Shown: positions 1-8,062 of the stretch, piece after piece | How the letters are laid out: each line of letters opens with the position of its first letter | Position numbering within the stretch: the stretch's first letter is position 1 | Source: Alphaproteobacteria bacterium | Lineage (GTDB): Bacteria > Pseudomonadota > Alphaproteobacteria > Acetobacterales > Acetobacteraceae | DNA length: 64,000 nucleotides | Reading direction: 5' to 3' | Assembly: GCA_020850755.1 (NCBI GenBank) | Contig: JADZEB010000001.1 | Span: 62,001 to 126,000 of the forward strand | The notes under the pieces: model-generated | The model's input: the letters and a program-made list of their open reading frames with translations, nothing else | Databases searched by the model: none | What the model was told of the DNA's origin: nothing | Made by a program: the position numbers and the translations under genes

Positions 1-1077
1 GACGGCGCAGGCCGGCCGCCACCCTGCGCAACAACCCCGCCATTCCCAGCACCCACGCGGTGAGCGCGACATAGACCAGCACCTCGGGGATCGGATCGAG
101 GACGCCGTAACCCATGGCGCGGTCGAACTGGTAGGTGCTGGTCGTGTACATCCCGAGCGGAAAGACCATACCCCATACCGCCGTCTCGTAGGTGAAGCGG
201 TCGCGCATCCAGACATAGCGCCACAGCATCAGCAGGAGCAGGAACGGGATCCACCAGCTCGCCACCGCCCAGAAGAAGAAGGTGAAGCCGCGCAGGAACG
301 GCAGGAGCGGACCGAGCATCGGCCAGGTCTCGCCGCGCAGGATCAGGACCGAGCCCGCCAGCGCCGTGATCGCCACCGCGCCCATGTTGATCCAGTAGGG
401 CGGGCTGAAATCCTCGCGGTTCATCGGCACGAAGGTCAGTCGGTAGAAGATCAGCGGGATGATCGCGAGATAGAGCATGCATCCGATCAGGAACATCGCG
501 ATCACCTGGAACTGGATCGGCGCGGGCGGCGCCGATCCCACGTCGATCACCCCGCGCAGCACCACCACCGACTGGGTCGAGACGGCGGCGATCAGCCAGG
601 CACCGTTGATGCCGCGCGCTAGCGTCGGCTTGCGGGCCCGCACAGTAACGGCGGTGAAGAAGGTGTACATGATCGCGAACCACAGGATCAGCCCGAACCA
701 CCACAGCGCGTGCCCACGCCCACGGCCCCCGTCACCACCACGTTCTGGGTGCCCAGAACGCAGGTGCCCGCCACGATGGTGAAGAACCCCGGCGCGCGCT
801 GGTGGTCCGAGATGTCATGCTGTAGTTCCGCGCGGAACCGCACCGCGCGCAGGATCGTCAGCGCCCAGAGCACCAGCCAGGCGACCCAGCTGAATGCGAT
901 CAGCGCCAGCGCGATCAGGCGCAGCCGCATGAAGTGGCAGGCGATGGACACTACGCCGGTGGCCATGACCAGAGCGAAATATCCCGGAAAGAGCGAGGCC
1001 GCCCCGTCGAGCACAAGCTGACGAAGGCCCGCGGGCCGCTCCCTCCGCCGCGAATCGGCCGGATCATCCCCGCGCAT
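1..1077 (-). pseudogene. TDT/SLAC1-family transporter, frameshifted and cut by the left edge
   Basis: This is a multi-spanning inner-membrane protein of the tellurite-resistance/dicarboxylate transporter (TDT, SLAC1-like) type. The first frame starts with ATG at 1077 and gives about 120 residues, including the typical segment PGYFALVMATGVVSIACH. It stops after a frame change near 710-714. From there to base 1 another minus-strand frame is open and encodes the remaining helices, for example ALWWFGLILWFAIMYTFF and later a WWIPFLLLLMLW segment. Adding one base near 712 would restore one protein of at least 355 residues, which fits the family. The break is either a real mutation or a sequencing error. 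The start overlaps the upstream small membrane protein gene by 14 bases, so the two were probably co-translated. Substrate unknown. Confidence 0.75.
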
Positions 1078-1429
1078 ATCTGAGCACCAGTTCGATCTGG
1101 ATGAACAGAAGCACGAAAGCCGTGTTCGATCCCCAGGTCACCATGCGCCAGCGCGCGAGCGTGCCCGAGAACGGACCGGTGTTCGGCGCGCACCTCCAGA
1201 TCGCAACCAGGATCCAGATTGTGTACGCCGCCGAGGACAGGACCAGCACCTGCTGGAAGATCAGCTGTCCGGCATTCAGCGCGGTCGCGCGCAGCATGGC
1301 AAGAGCCACGCTTGTCGTGACGCCATAACCCCAGAAGACGACCGGCAGCGCCATCCGCCCCTGCCATGCGCGCAGTTCAGGGGCGAAGAAAAATGCTAAC
1401 GGCGACGTCTCGGATTCACTCGGCGTCAT
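1064..1429 (-). CDS. Small membrane protein upstream of the TDT transporter
   Basis: A 121-residue protein starting at the internal Met in MTPSESETSPLAFFF. The frame is open further upstream, but that part encodes an unrelated M15 peptidase relic, so the downstream Met is preferred. Three hydrophobic segments are visible: roughly residues 20-37, 47-68 and 92-110. I do not recognise a named family. Its 3' end overlaps the start of the TDT-like transporter by 14 bases, which suggests translational coupling and a role with that transporter, perhaps as an accessory subunit. This is inferred from position only. If the transporter is truly frameshifted, this gene may be a remnant too. Confidence 0.55.
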   Translation of the reverse strand: MTPSESETSPLAFFFAPELRAWQGRMALPVVFWGYGVTTSVALAMLRATALNAGQLIFQQVLVLSSAAYTIWILVAIWRCAPNTGPFSGTLARWRMVTWGSNTAFVLLFIQIELVLRYARG

Positions 1430-1674
1430 GGGCCTCCGTTTCGGGCCTCCGTTTGGAGCCGATTGTGAACCAGTGCGCAGGGATTCGAAAGACAATCCGT
1501 CTCGGCCACCGCGCCACCAAGGCAAGAGACGACGCCTCGCCAGACGCTTATGAAAGACGTATGGCCCGCGGCGACGGCATGAGAGCGCGCATTGCGGAAG
1601 CCGGAACAGGTTGCCGCGCCGGACGAGTTCCTGTCGGCCTCGCTGCTGTCCGGCGAGGATCATATCAAGATCGG

Positions 1675-1828
1675 GGACGAAGGCGCGCGCCGCCGCCTCG
1701 AACGCGACCGGATCGTGGTTGGCCATGGCGATGCCGAAGGCCGTGCCGTCGAGGTGCTTGGAGCGGGTTGCGCCGCCGACGGTGCGGTTGTGCTCGGGGC
1801 TAGGACAGGCGGCGCGAACGGGATTCAA
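1675..1828 (-). pseudogene. Relic of an M15-type peptidoglycan peptidase
   Basis: About 50 codons encode SPEHNRTVGGATRSKHLDGT followed by FGIAMANHDPVAFEAAAR. This is the core of phage-endolysin-like M15 peptidases (D-Ala-D-Ala carboxypeptidase fold), where the His of SKHL and the Asp of FDIAM bind zinc. Here that Asp is Gly. The domain's N-terminal half and the C-terminal part with the final His are missing: upstream the similarity ends near 1810, and downstream it ends near 1675 and runs into unrelated sequence. It is therefore a decayed fragment, probably left by a phage or by the loss of a cell-wall hydrolase gene. Confidence 0.6.
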
Positions 1829-2337
1829 ACTCGTAGTACAGCCTTGATATCCGTCGTCCGCGTAGAGCCCGGCATGACCCGATCCGAGCTACCGAGAACC
1901 ACCCCTCGCGGGAGTCCGCCGCCAGGGGAGGTCCCGTCGGGATGGGGCACTATCGCGCGCCTACAGCCTGCACTGCCAGACTTGCACTGCCAGACTTGGC
2001 CAATTGCAGAGCAGTCACCGTGTCGCCACCACGGCTGAACTCCGAGTCGGCGACTCATGCTTCCGAGAAGATCTGGCGTACCAACAAGTGCCGCGACGCC
2101 GCCAGGGGGCCCGCCCTGCGGCGACTGGCCGCAGGTGCGTCAGGTTCTCGCCATCCCCTGGGCCTCTCTTGCTCCGCCCCTGACAGGCCTTGCGGCCGTC
2201 ACTACCGGCGCAAAGGCCACGCAAGCCGGCGGAAGACATCGCAGGGTGCATCCGGTCAATGTCCGGTCAAGCAACACATGACCCTGACGCGCACTGCTAT
2301 TGCGCGCGTGTCGCATAAATTATTTCAGGGAGATAAG
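1829..2337. other. Gene-free stretch with decayed sequence
   Basis: I see no supportable gene here on either strand. Short open frames lack family motifs and convincing ribosome sites. The stretch joins the M15 relic and ends at the tRNA-Thr gene. Together with 1430-1674 it forms about 900 bases of degraded DNA. Confidence 0.6.
1970..1997. repeat. Tandem duplication, 2 x 14 bp
   Basis: The unit GCACTGCCAGACTT occurs twice with no spacer (1970-1983 and 1984-1997). It lies in the non-coding stretch and looks like a replication-slippage duplication. Confidence 0.9.
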
Positions 2338-2412
<75 letters not shown>

Positions 2413-2437
2413 ATCCGGCGGTTCTTGGCGGGGGCGG

Positions 2438-2466
2438 ACCATAGCCAAACCCCGCTCCCAGGGCAA
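2438..2466 (-). promoter_or_regulatory. Candidate sigma-70 promoter for tRNA-Thr
   Basis: On the minus strand TTGCCC (2466-2461) is followed after 17 bases by TATGGT (2443-2438), about 26 bases before the tRNA 5' end. Each hexamer matches the consensus in four of six places. The rest of 2413-2714 is GC-rich and holds no gene that I can support. Confidence 0.45.
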
Positions 2467-2714
2467 GGGCAAGGCGCGCCCGGCGTCCGACCCGGCTGGC
2501 CGCCCGCCACCAGCCTCGCCGCCGGCGCATGCCGGCGCTGGAAGACGGCCGCAGGCCCTGCGATGCACGGGCCGAAGCGCCTCGGACCAAGGCTCGTGGG
2601 CGGGCCGGCCGGAGCGTCAACTCCGGCGGGGGGCCGGCGCGATCGGGCCTAGTCTCGGCGCCGCCCGCCCTGGCCGGGCGCGAAACTGGCCCGGTACGAA
2701 GGGCAGCCGCTCCC

Positions 2715-4325
2715 CTAGGGCCGGCGCATGCGCACATTGCGCAGGTCGAAATAGTCGTCGGCGCGCTGGCCTACCACGATCCCGTCGCGATGACCCCACG
2801 ACACCACCTGATGGTAGAGCGGCAGGAAGGCCACCAGCTCGCGCTGGCGCGCCCATACCTGCTGGATCATGGTGTTGCGCCGCGCCACGTCCTGCTCGAT
2901 CGCGATGGCGTCGATCAGGCGGTCCGTCTCGGCGTCGGAGAAACGGCCATAGTTCCAGGTGCCGAGGCCGCGTTGCGCGTCCGGCGTGCGGATGATGAAA
3001 CGCATGGTGTGGTGCGCATCGAGCGTGCCAGGGGCCCAGCCGAGCAGGAAGAACGAGGTGTCGCGCTCGGCCAGCTTGCGGAAATACTGGGCGCGCGGCA
3101 TGGCGTTGACGGTCAGCCTTATGCCGATGCGGGCGAGCATCGGCGCAAGCGCGAGGCAAACCTGCTCGTCATTGACGAAGCGATCATTGGGGCAGTCGAG
3201 CGTGACGGCGAAGCCGTTCGGGTAGCCCGCCTCGGCCAGCAGCCGCTTCGCGCCCTCGATATCGACCGGCAGCCGGCGGTCCGCCTCGGCGGTGAAGCCG
3301 TTGGCCTGCGGCCCGATCAGAAGGCCGGTGGCCTGTCCCTTGCCGCGCAGCGCCCCGCGCACCAGCGCATCGGCATCGATCGCTTGGTAGAAGGCACGGC
3401 GCACGCGGGCGTCGCGGAAGGGGTTGCGGCCGCGCACGTCGGAATGCTTGAGCTCGTCCTCGCCGTGGTTGAAGGCGAGGAAGATGGTGCGCGTCTCGGG
3501 CTGCTCGATCAGGCGCAGGCCGGATGTGGCGGTGATGCGCGGCGCCACCTGTGGCGGCACCGGATAGATCAGGTCCACCTCGCGGGAAAGCAGCGCGGCG
3601 ATGCGGGTGGCATCGGCGGCGATCGGCCGGAACTCGGCCCTCGTGATGCCGTGTTCCGCCCTGTCCCACCAATGGGGGTTGGGCGCCATCACCGTCAGTT
3701 CGCCCTGCCGGCGCTCGGTGATGCGGAACGGGCCGGTGCCGTTGGCGTTGCGCGTGGCATGGTTCTCCGCCCGCCGCGCCGGGTTCGAGGATTCGGTGGC
3801 GCCGTTCGCCTCGGCCCAGGCCTTGGACATGACCAGGATGTTGGGAATGGCGAGCGGGAAGATCGCGTCCGGCGCATGCAGGTGGAAGTCCACCGTGAAC
3901 TCGTCCACCTTCTCCACCGCGCGCACCATCGTCAGCAGCCCGCGCACGCCGGCGGCCGGCGCCATGGCACGGCGGAACGAGAACACCACGTCATCGGCTG
4001 TCAGTGGCGTGCCGTCGGCGAAGCGCACGTTGCGGCGGATGTCGAAGCGCCACACCCCGGGCGAGGTGGTGCGCCAGGACGTGGCCAGCGCCGGTTCCGC
4101 TTGCAGTTTCAGGTCGCGCCGGACGAGCCCCTCGTAGATGTTGCCGAGGAAGCCGAGTTGGACCGCCTCGGCCAGCGAATGCGGATCGAGCGAGGCGGCG
4201 TCCGAGCCGCCGGCCCAGCGGAACGTCTCGGCCCGGGCGGCGCCGGACAGGAATGCGCCGGGAAGCGGGGCGCAGGCCAATGCCCCGAAAAGGGCCAATC
4301 CTGCAAGCAGGCGACGATGGAACAT
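2715..4325 (-). CDS. ABC transporter substrate-binding protein, family 5 (peptide/opine/nickel type)
   Basis: A 536-residue periplasmic binding protein for a Dpp/Opp-type importer. The start is the ATG at 4325, preceded at 6 bases by GGGAGG. It opens a Sec signal peptide (MFHRRLLAGLALFGALACAPLPG) that ends near ARA-E. Family-5 marks follow: SLDPHSLAEA near the mature N terminus, GNIYEGLV, ADGTPLTADDVVFSFRRA and, later, VRRAFYQAID. No permease or ATPase gene is adjacent; upstream there are 735 bases without a gene. It is therefore an orphan binding protein that must share a membrane complex encoded elsewhere, perhaps the one at 35-39 kb. It resembles the binding protein at 50033-51631 in several blocks, for example GFLGNIYEGLV against RFLGNIYDALV, and LDCPNDRFVNDE against FDCPNDRYINDE. 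Ligand unknown. Confidence 0.88.
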   Translation of the reverse strand: MFHRRLLAGLALFGALACAPLPGAFLSGAARAETFRWAGGSDAASLDPHSLAEAVQLGFLGNIYEGLVRRDLKLQAEPALATSWRTTSPGVWRFDIRRNVRFADGTPLTADDVVFSFRRAMAPAAGVRGLLTMVRAVEKVDEFTVDFHLHAPDAIFPLAIPNILVMSKAWAEANGATESSNPARRAENHATRNANGTGPFRITERRQGELTVMAPNPHWWDRAEHGITRAEFRPIAADATRIAALLSREVDLIYPVPPQVAPRITATSGLRLIEQPETRTIFLAFNHGEDELKHSDVRGRNPFRDARVRRAFYQAIDADALVRGALRGKGQATGLLIGPQANGFTAEADRRLPVDIEGAKRLLAEAGYPNGFAVTLDCPNDRFVNDEQVCLALAPMLARIGIRLTVNAMPRAQYFRKLAERDTSFFLLGWAPGTLDAHHTMRFIIRTPDAQRGLGTWNYGRFSDAETDRLIDAIAIEQDVARRNTMIQQVWARQRELVAFLPLYHQVVSWGHRDGIVVGQRADDYFDLRNVRMRRP

Positions 4326-5060
4326 CAGAACCTCCCGACCCAGGCGTATGCAGCGCGAAGCCGTCATCTTATCCGAGACTGGCCGCGGCGCCAGCTTGGC
4401 ACCGGCCCTGCCCATGCCGGGCGGGGGATCACAACGGCGTTATCGCCGGCCGCGCGCGATGTGCGCCCAACCCGCGCCGCCGGCGCGATCTGGCCTCTCG
4501 CGCGAGATCGCCGCCCGCCAGTCACGACTGGCGCCCCGGCGGATCGTCGTCTGCGCCTCCGCCATGCCGCAAGCATCGCCCGGAACGCCGACAGGGTCAC
4601 AGCCGCTTGCGTCTGGGATGGATCGGGGATCGCGTGAGGGGCTGCAACGGGGTCGGGGCGGGTCGCGTGCCCGCGCCCGGTGCGATGCGCGCAGCCTTGC
4701 CTTCGAGGATTGGTCCTGTCCCGACCCGCGCCGCCGACGGCGACCGGACGTTCCGTCCGCGATCGCCCCGAGAGCAGCTCCGAGGCCGCCAATGGCTGGC
4801 GCGCGATGGCCGGCGCGACCCCGGCGTCGTCGACCTGAATTGCCGTCGTATGCGGCGTTGTCCTCGTGTCCGCATGTCGCCATTCGTGGCGCCAAGGCGC
4901 CGGAAGCGCGGTGCCGGGTGGTGCGGTCCCGGCGGGTGGACAGGTCGGGGATGCGGTGCATAATGGCCAAGCTTCCGCCGCTGCACCGGACTCCGGTCCG
5001 CCGGGACCTTCGAACGAGGCCGGCTCGGCCGCATATCACGTCAATCGGGGGGACCGTTCC
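4326..5060. other. 735-base gene-free region between divergent genes
   Basis: No frame in this stretch shows family motifs, a ribosome site or plausible composition; the long open frames reflect high GC. It must carry the promoters for the binding-protein gene (minus) and the TAXI receptor gene (plus). I could not pick out clear -35/-10 boxes. Confidence 0.55.
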
Positions 5061-6053
5061 ATGACATCGTATCGCACCTTTTCGCGGATCAGCCGGCGCA
5101 GCATGCTGGTGGCTGGTGCCGGCGTCGCCCTTGCCGGCGCGCTGCCCGCCGGCCGCGCTGCGGCGCAGAACCGCCCGGCCAATCTCAGCCTGGCTGGCGG
5201 CAGCCCGGGTGGCGTCCTCTATCCGGTCAGCGCCGGCCTGGCGAAGCTTCTCACCGACAAGGGCGTGCGCACCAACGCCGAGGAAGGCGCGGGCACCTCG
5301 AACGCGCTCAATGTCGCGGCGGGGCGGGCCGATCTCGGCATCGGCCTGTCGACGGTGAACTTCCAGGCGATGCGCGGCCAGCCGCCCTTCCGCCAGCCGC
5401 TTGCCACGCTGCGCGGCCTCTGCTTCCTGTTCGAGCAGATCGTGCACATCATGGTGACGCAGGAAAGCGGCGTGCGCAGCCTTGCCGACCTGCGCGGCAA
5501 GCCGATGGCGGCGCAGCCCCAGTCGGCCGGATCGACGATGATCCTCAACGACATCCTGCGCGCGGCCGGCCTGGCGGGCGAGCAGGACCTGAACGTCGTC
5601 CTGCGCGGCGGCCCGGCGGTGGGCGCGCGCGCGGTGCAGGACCGGCGCGCGATCGGCTTCCACGGCACGGTGGCGATCCCGGCCGGCGCCTTCAGCGAGG
5701 CGGCGGTCAGCGTGCCGTTGCGGCTGTTGCCCATCCCGGACGATGTTTTCGCCAAGCTTGCCGCGGCCAACCCGGCCTATTCGCGCGCGACCATTCCGGG
5801 CGGCAGCTATACCGGCATCGCCGAGGGCGTGCCGTCGGCCGCCGATCCGGCCGTGCTGATGTGCAATGCGGCGATGCCCGACGATCATGCCTACTGGGTG
5901 GTGCGTACGATCGGCGAGAACATCGAGACGATGCGCGAAATGCATCCCTCGATGCGGGCCTACAGCCGCGAACGCATGACGACCGTGGGCGCGCTGCCGC
6001 TGCATCCGGGCGCCGCCCGCTACTATCGCGAGATCGGCGTGCTGCGCAGCTAG
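5061..6053 (+). CDS. TAXI-family TRAP transporter solute receptor
   Basis: A 330-residue periplasmic receptor of the TAXI type, which feeds a TRAP permease. The chosen start (5061) gives a twin-arginine-like signal, RISRRSMLVAGAGVALAGAL, ending near AAAQ. TAXI marks follow: LSLAGGSPGGVLYPVSAGLA, EEGAGTSNALNVAAGRADLGI and a C-terminal PLHPGAARYYREIG, where GAxRYYRE-like ends are typical of the family. The fused membrane subunit follows after 47 bases in the same direction, so the two form a complete importer operon. TAXI receptors usually bind small carboxylates such as glutamate or oxoacids; the ligand here cannot be read from sequence. Confidence 0.92.
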   Translation: MTSYRTFSRISRRSMLVAGAGVALAGALPAGRAAAQNRPANLSLAGGSPGGVLYPVSAGLAKLLTDKGVRTNAEEGAGTSNALNVAAGRADLGIGLSTVNFQAMRGQPPFRQPLATLRGLCFLFEQIVHIMVTQESGVRSLADLRGKPMAAQPQSAGSTMILNDILRAAGLAGEQDLNVVLRGGPAVGARAVQDRRAIGFHGTVAIPAGAFSEAAVSVPLRLLPIPDDVFAKLAAANPAYSRATIPGGSYTGIAEGVPSAADPAVLMCNAAMPDDHAYWVVRTIGENIETMREMHPSMRAYSRERMTTVGALPLHPGAARYYREIGVLRS

Positions 6054-6100
6054 CTGCGCCAGCCCTGCCGTTCCCCCGCCGCCCTTCGCCGACACCGACC

Positions 6101-7987
6101 GTGACCGCGCCGCCCATTCGTAGCCCGCTCGCACCCGTGCTGGCTGCGGCGGCGCTGGTCATGTCCGCCTACCACCTCCTGGTGGGCTGGTTCGGCGCGC
6201 CCAATTCCTTCGTCCACTACCCGGTCCACCTCATGTTCGCGCTCGGCATCATGTTCCTCAGCGATGCCGAGCGCGCTTTCCACCAGGGCCGGCGCGGCGA
6301 GGCCTGGTTCTCGATCGCATGGGTGGTGCCGACGGTCGCGGGCTGCCTTTATCTCGCGCTCTACGAGGACTATGTCTCCAACCGGATGATCTATTTCGAC
6401 CCGTTGACGCCGCTTGAACGCGTGCTCGGCGCGGGGCTTCTGCTCGTCCTGATGGAGGCGGCGCGCCGCACGGTCGGATGGGCGCTGGTGCTGATCACCG
6501 CCACATTCCTGCTCTATGCCCGCTTCGGTTACGTGCTGCCGCATCCGTTCTGGCATCGCGGCTTCGAGACCGACCGCATCCTCGAGCAAAGCTTCATGAC
6601 GCTGAACGGCATCTTCTCGACGCCGCTCGGCGTGACGGCGGATTTCGTCTTCCTGTTCGTGCTGTTCGGCGCCCTGCTGCTGACAACGGGCGCCGGGCGG
6701 TTCTTCACCGACTTCGCCTTCGCTCTCACGGGACGCAGCGTCGGCGGCCCGGCGAAAACCGCGGTGATCGCCTCGGCCTTGATGGGCATGCTGCAGGGCT
6801 CCTCGGCGGCGAATGTCACCACCACCGGCCCCTTCACCATCCCGGCCATGCGCAAGGCGGGCTACGAGGGGAATTTCGCCGCCGCCGTGGAGGCGGTCGC
6901 CTCCTCCGGCGGGCAGATCACGCCGCCGATCATGGGCGCGGCCGTGTTCCTGATGGCCGAGTATGTCGGCATTCCCTATGCCGAGATCATGGTCGCGGCG
7001 GCGATTCCGGCCGCGCTCTACTTCCTTGCCGTGTTCATCACCGTCGATCTTGAGGCGCGGCGGCTGGGCCTGCGGCCCATGACCGAGAATGTGCCGCGGA
7101 TGGGTCCGATCCTGCGCCGGCATGGCTACCTGCTCATCCCGGTCGTGACGATGATCGTGATCCTGCTGCGCGGCTACACGCCGGCCATGGCCGGCTTCGG
7201 CTCGATCGTCGCGCTGGGGATTCTCTCGCTCGTGATGGACCCCGATGTGCGTGCCCGTCCGCATCGCGTGTTCGGCGAGGCGATGATCGACGCACCGAAG
7301 CTGATCGCCTCGGTTTCCGTGGCCTGCGCGGTGGGCGGGGTGATCGCCGGAACCTTCACCATGACCGGGCTCGGCCTGCGGATCAGCGGCATCATCCTCG
7401 ACGCATCGGCCGGCGTGGTGTTGGTGGCGATGCTGCTGACCATGCTGGCCGCGCTGGTGCTGGGGATGGGCATGCCCACTTCGGCCGCCTATGTGATCCT
7501 GGCCGCCCTGCTCGCACCCGGGCTGGTCAAGCTCGGGCTGGAGCCGATGGCGGCACACCTGTTCATTGTCTACTGCGCGGCGAAATCCTCGATCACGCCG
7601 CCGGTGGCGGTGGCGTCCTATGCCGCCGCGGCCCTTGCCGGCACCGATCCGCTTCGCACCAGCACGATCGCGTTCCGGCTCGGCATCTCGGGTTTCATCA
7701 TCCCGTTCATGTTCGCCTTCGGGCCCGCGCTGCTGGGCGGCGGGGACTGGACCGCGATCCTCTATGCCTCGTTGACGGCATCGGCGGGCATATTCGCGTT
7801 GTCGGTCGCATCGGTGGGCTGGCTTGCGCGCCCGCTTTCCACCCCAACGCGCCTGCTCTGGCTCGCGGCATCGCTGCCGCTGATGTATTCCGGCTGGCGG
7901 ACCGACGTGCTGGGTGTCTGCCTGATGCTGGTTGCTCTCGGCGTCGAGACCCTCCTACGCCGTTCGCGCCCCGCCGCCGGCGACTAG
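6101..7987 (+). CDS. TRAP transporter fused 4TM/12TM permease (DctQM fusion)
   Basis: A 628-residue inner-membrane permease that pairs with the preceding TAXI receptor. The frame starts at GTG 6101; a later in-frame ATG at 6161 is possible, but the GTG keeps the first helix intact. The first four helices (about residues 8-110) match the small DctQ-like unit. The rest is the large DctM-like unit with its typical loop motifs: GMLQGSSAANVTTTGPFTIP, EAVASSGGQITPPIMGAAVF, LGMGMPTSAAYVI and YCAAKSSITPPVAVASYAA. Such fusions are the normal partner of TAXI receptors. Transport should be driven by a cation gradient, as in the family. The gene converges on the metal ATPase gene, with about 65 bases between stops. 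Confidence 0.93.
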   Translation: MTAPPIRSPLAPVLAAAALVMSAYHLLVGWFGAPNSFVHYPVHLMFALGIMFLSDAERAFHQGRRGEAWFSIAWVVPTVAGCLYLALYEDYVSNRMIYFDPLTPLERVLGAGLLLVLMEAARRTVGWALVLITATFLLYARFGYVLPHPFWHRGFETDRILEQSFMTLNGIFSTPLGVTADFVFLFVLFGALLLTTGAGRFFTDFAFALTGRSVGGPAKTAVIASALMGMLQGSSAANVTTTGPFTIPAMRKAGYEGNFAAAVEAVASSGGQITPPIMGAAVFLMAEYVGIPYAEIMVAAAIPAALYFLAVFITVDLEARRLGLRPMTENVPRMGPILRRHGYLLIPVVTMIVILLRGYTPAMAGFGSIVALGILSLVMDPDVRARPHRVFGEAMIDAPKLIASVSVACAVGGVIAGTFTMTGLGLRISGIILDASAGVVLVAMLLTMLAALVLGMGMPTSAAYVILAALLAPGLVKLGLEPMAAHLFIVYCAAKSSITPPVAVASYAAAALAGTDPLRTSTIAFRLGISGFIIPFMFAFGPALLGGGDWTAILYASLTASAGIFALSVASVGWLARPLSTPTRLLWLAASLPLMYSGWRTDVLGVCLMLVALGVETLLRRSRPAAGD

Positions 7988-8032
7988 AGCGCGCGAGCGC
8001 GTCCCTATCCAACGCCGACGATCCGGCCCGAG

Positions 8033-8062
8033 CGTTCACCCGCGCCGACGTTCACCCGCGCC
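8033..8062. repeat. 14-bp direct repeat at the 3' end of the metal ATPase gene
   Basis: CGTTCACCCGCGCC occurs at 8033-8046 and 8049-8062. The second copy contains the ATPase stop codon (minus strand, 8052-8054) and the first carries the same triplet just beyond it. It looks like a small local duplication between convergent genes. Confidence 0.8.

Noticed and set aside
1455-1530. tRNA-Ser-like piece on the minus strand (GGTGGCCGAGA followed by TTTCGAATCCC)
   Set aside because: The D-arm and T-arm-like parts are adjacent with no anticodon arm; it cannot fold as a tRNA. At most a relic, mentioned only with the decay zone.
2057-2281. 74-codon plus-strand frame before tRNA-Thr
   Set aside because: Looks moderately protein-like (LAAVTTGAKATQAGG) but has no ribosome site or recognised family.
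4364-5034. Several open frames of 60-150 codons in the 735-base gap
   Set aside because: Arg/Ala/Pro-rich low-information products in overlapping frames; no start signals.
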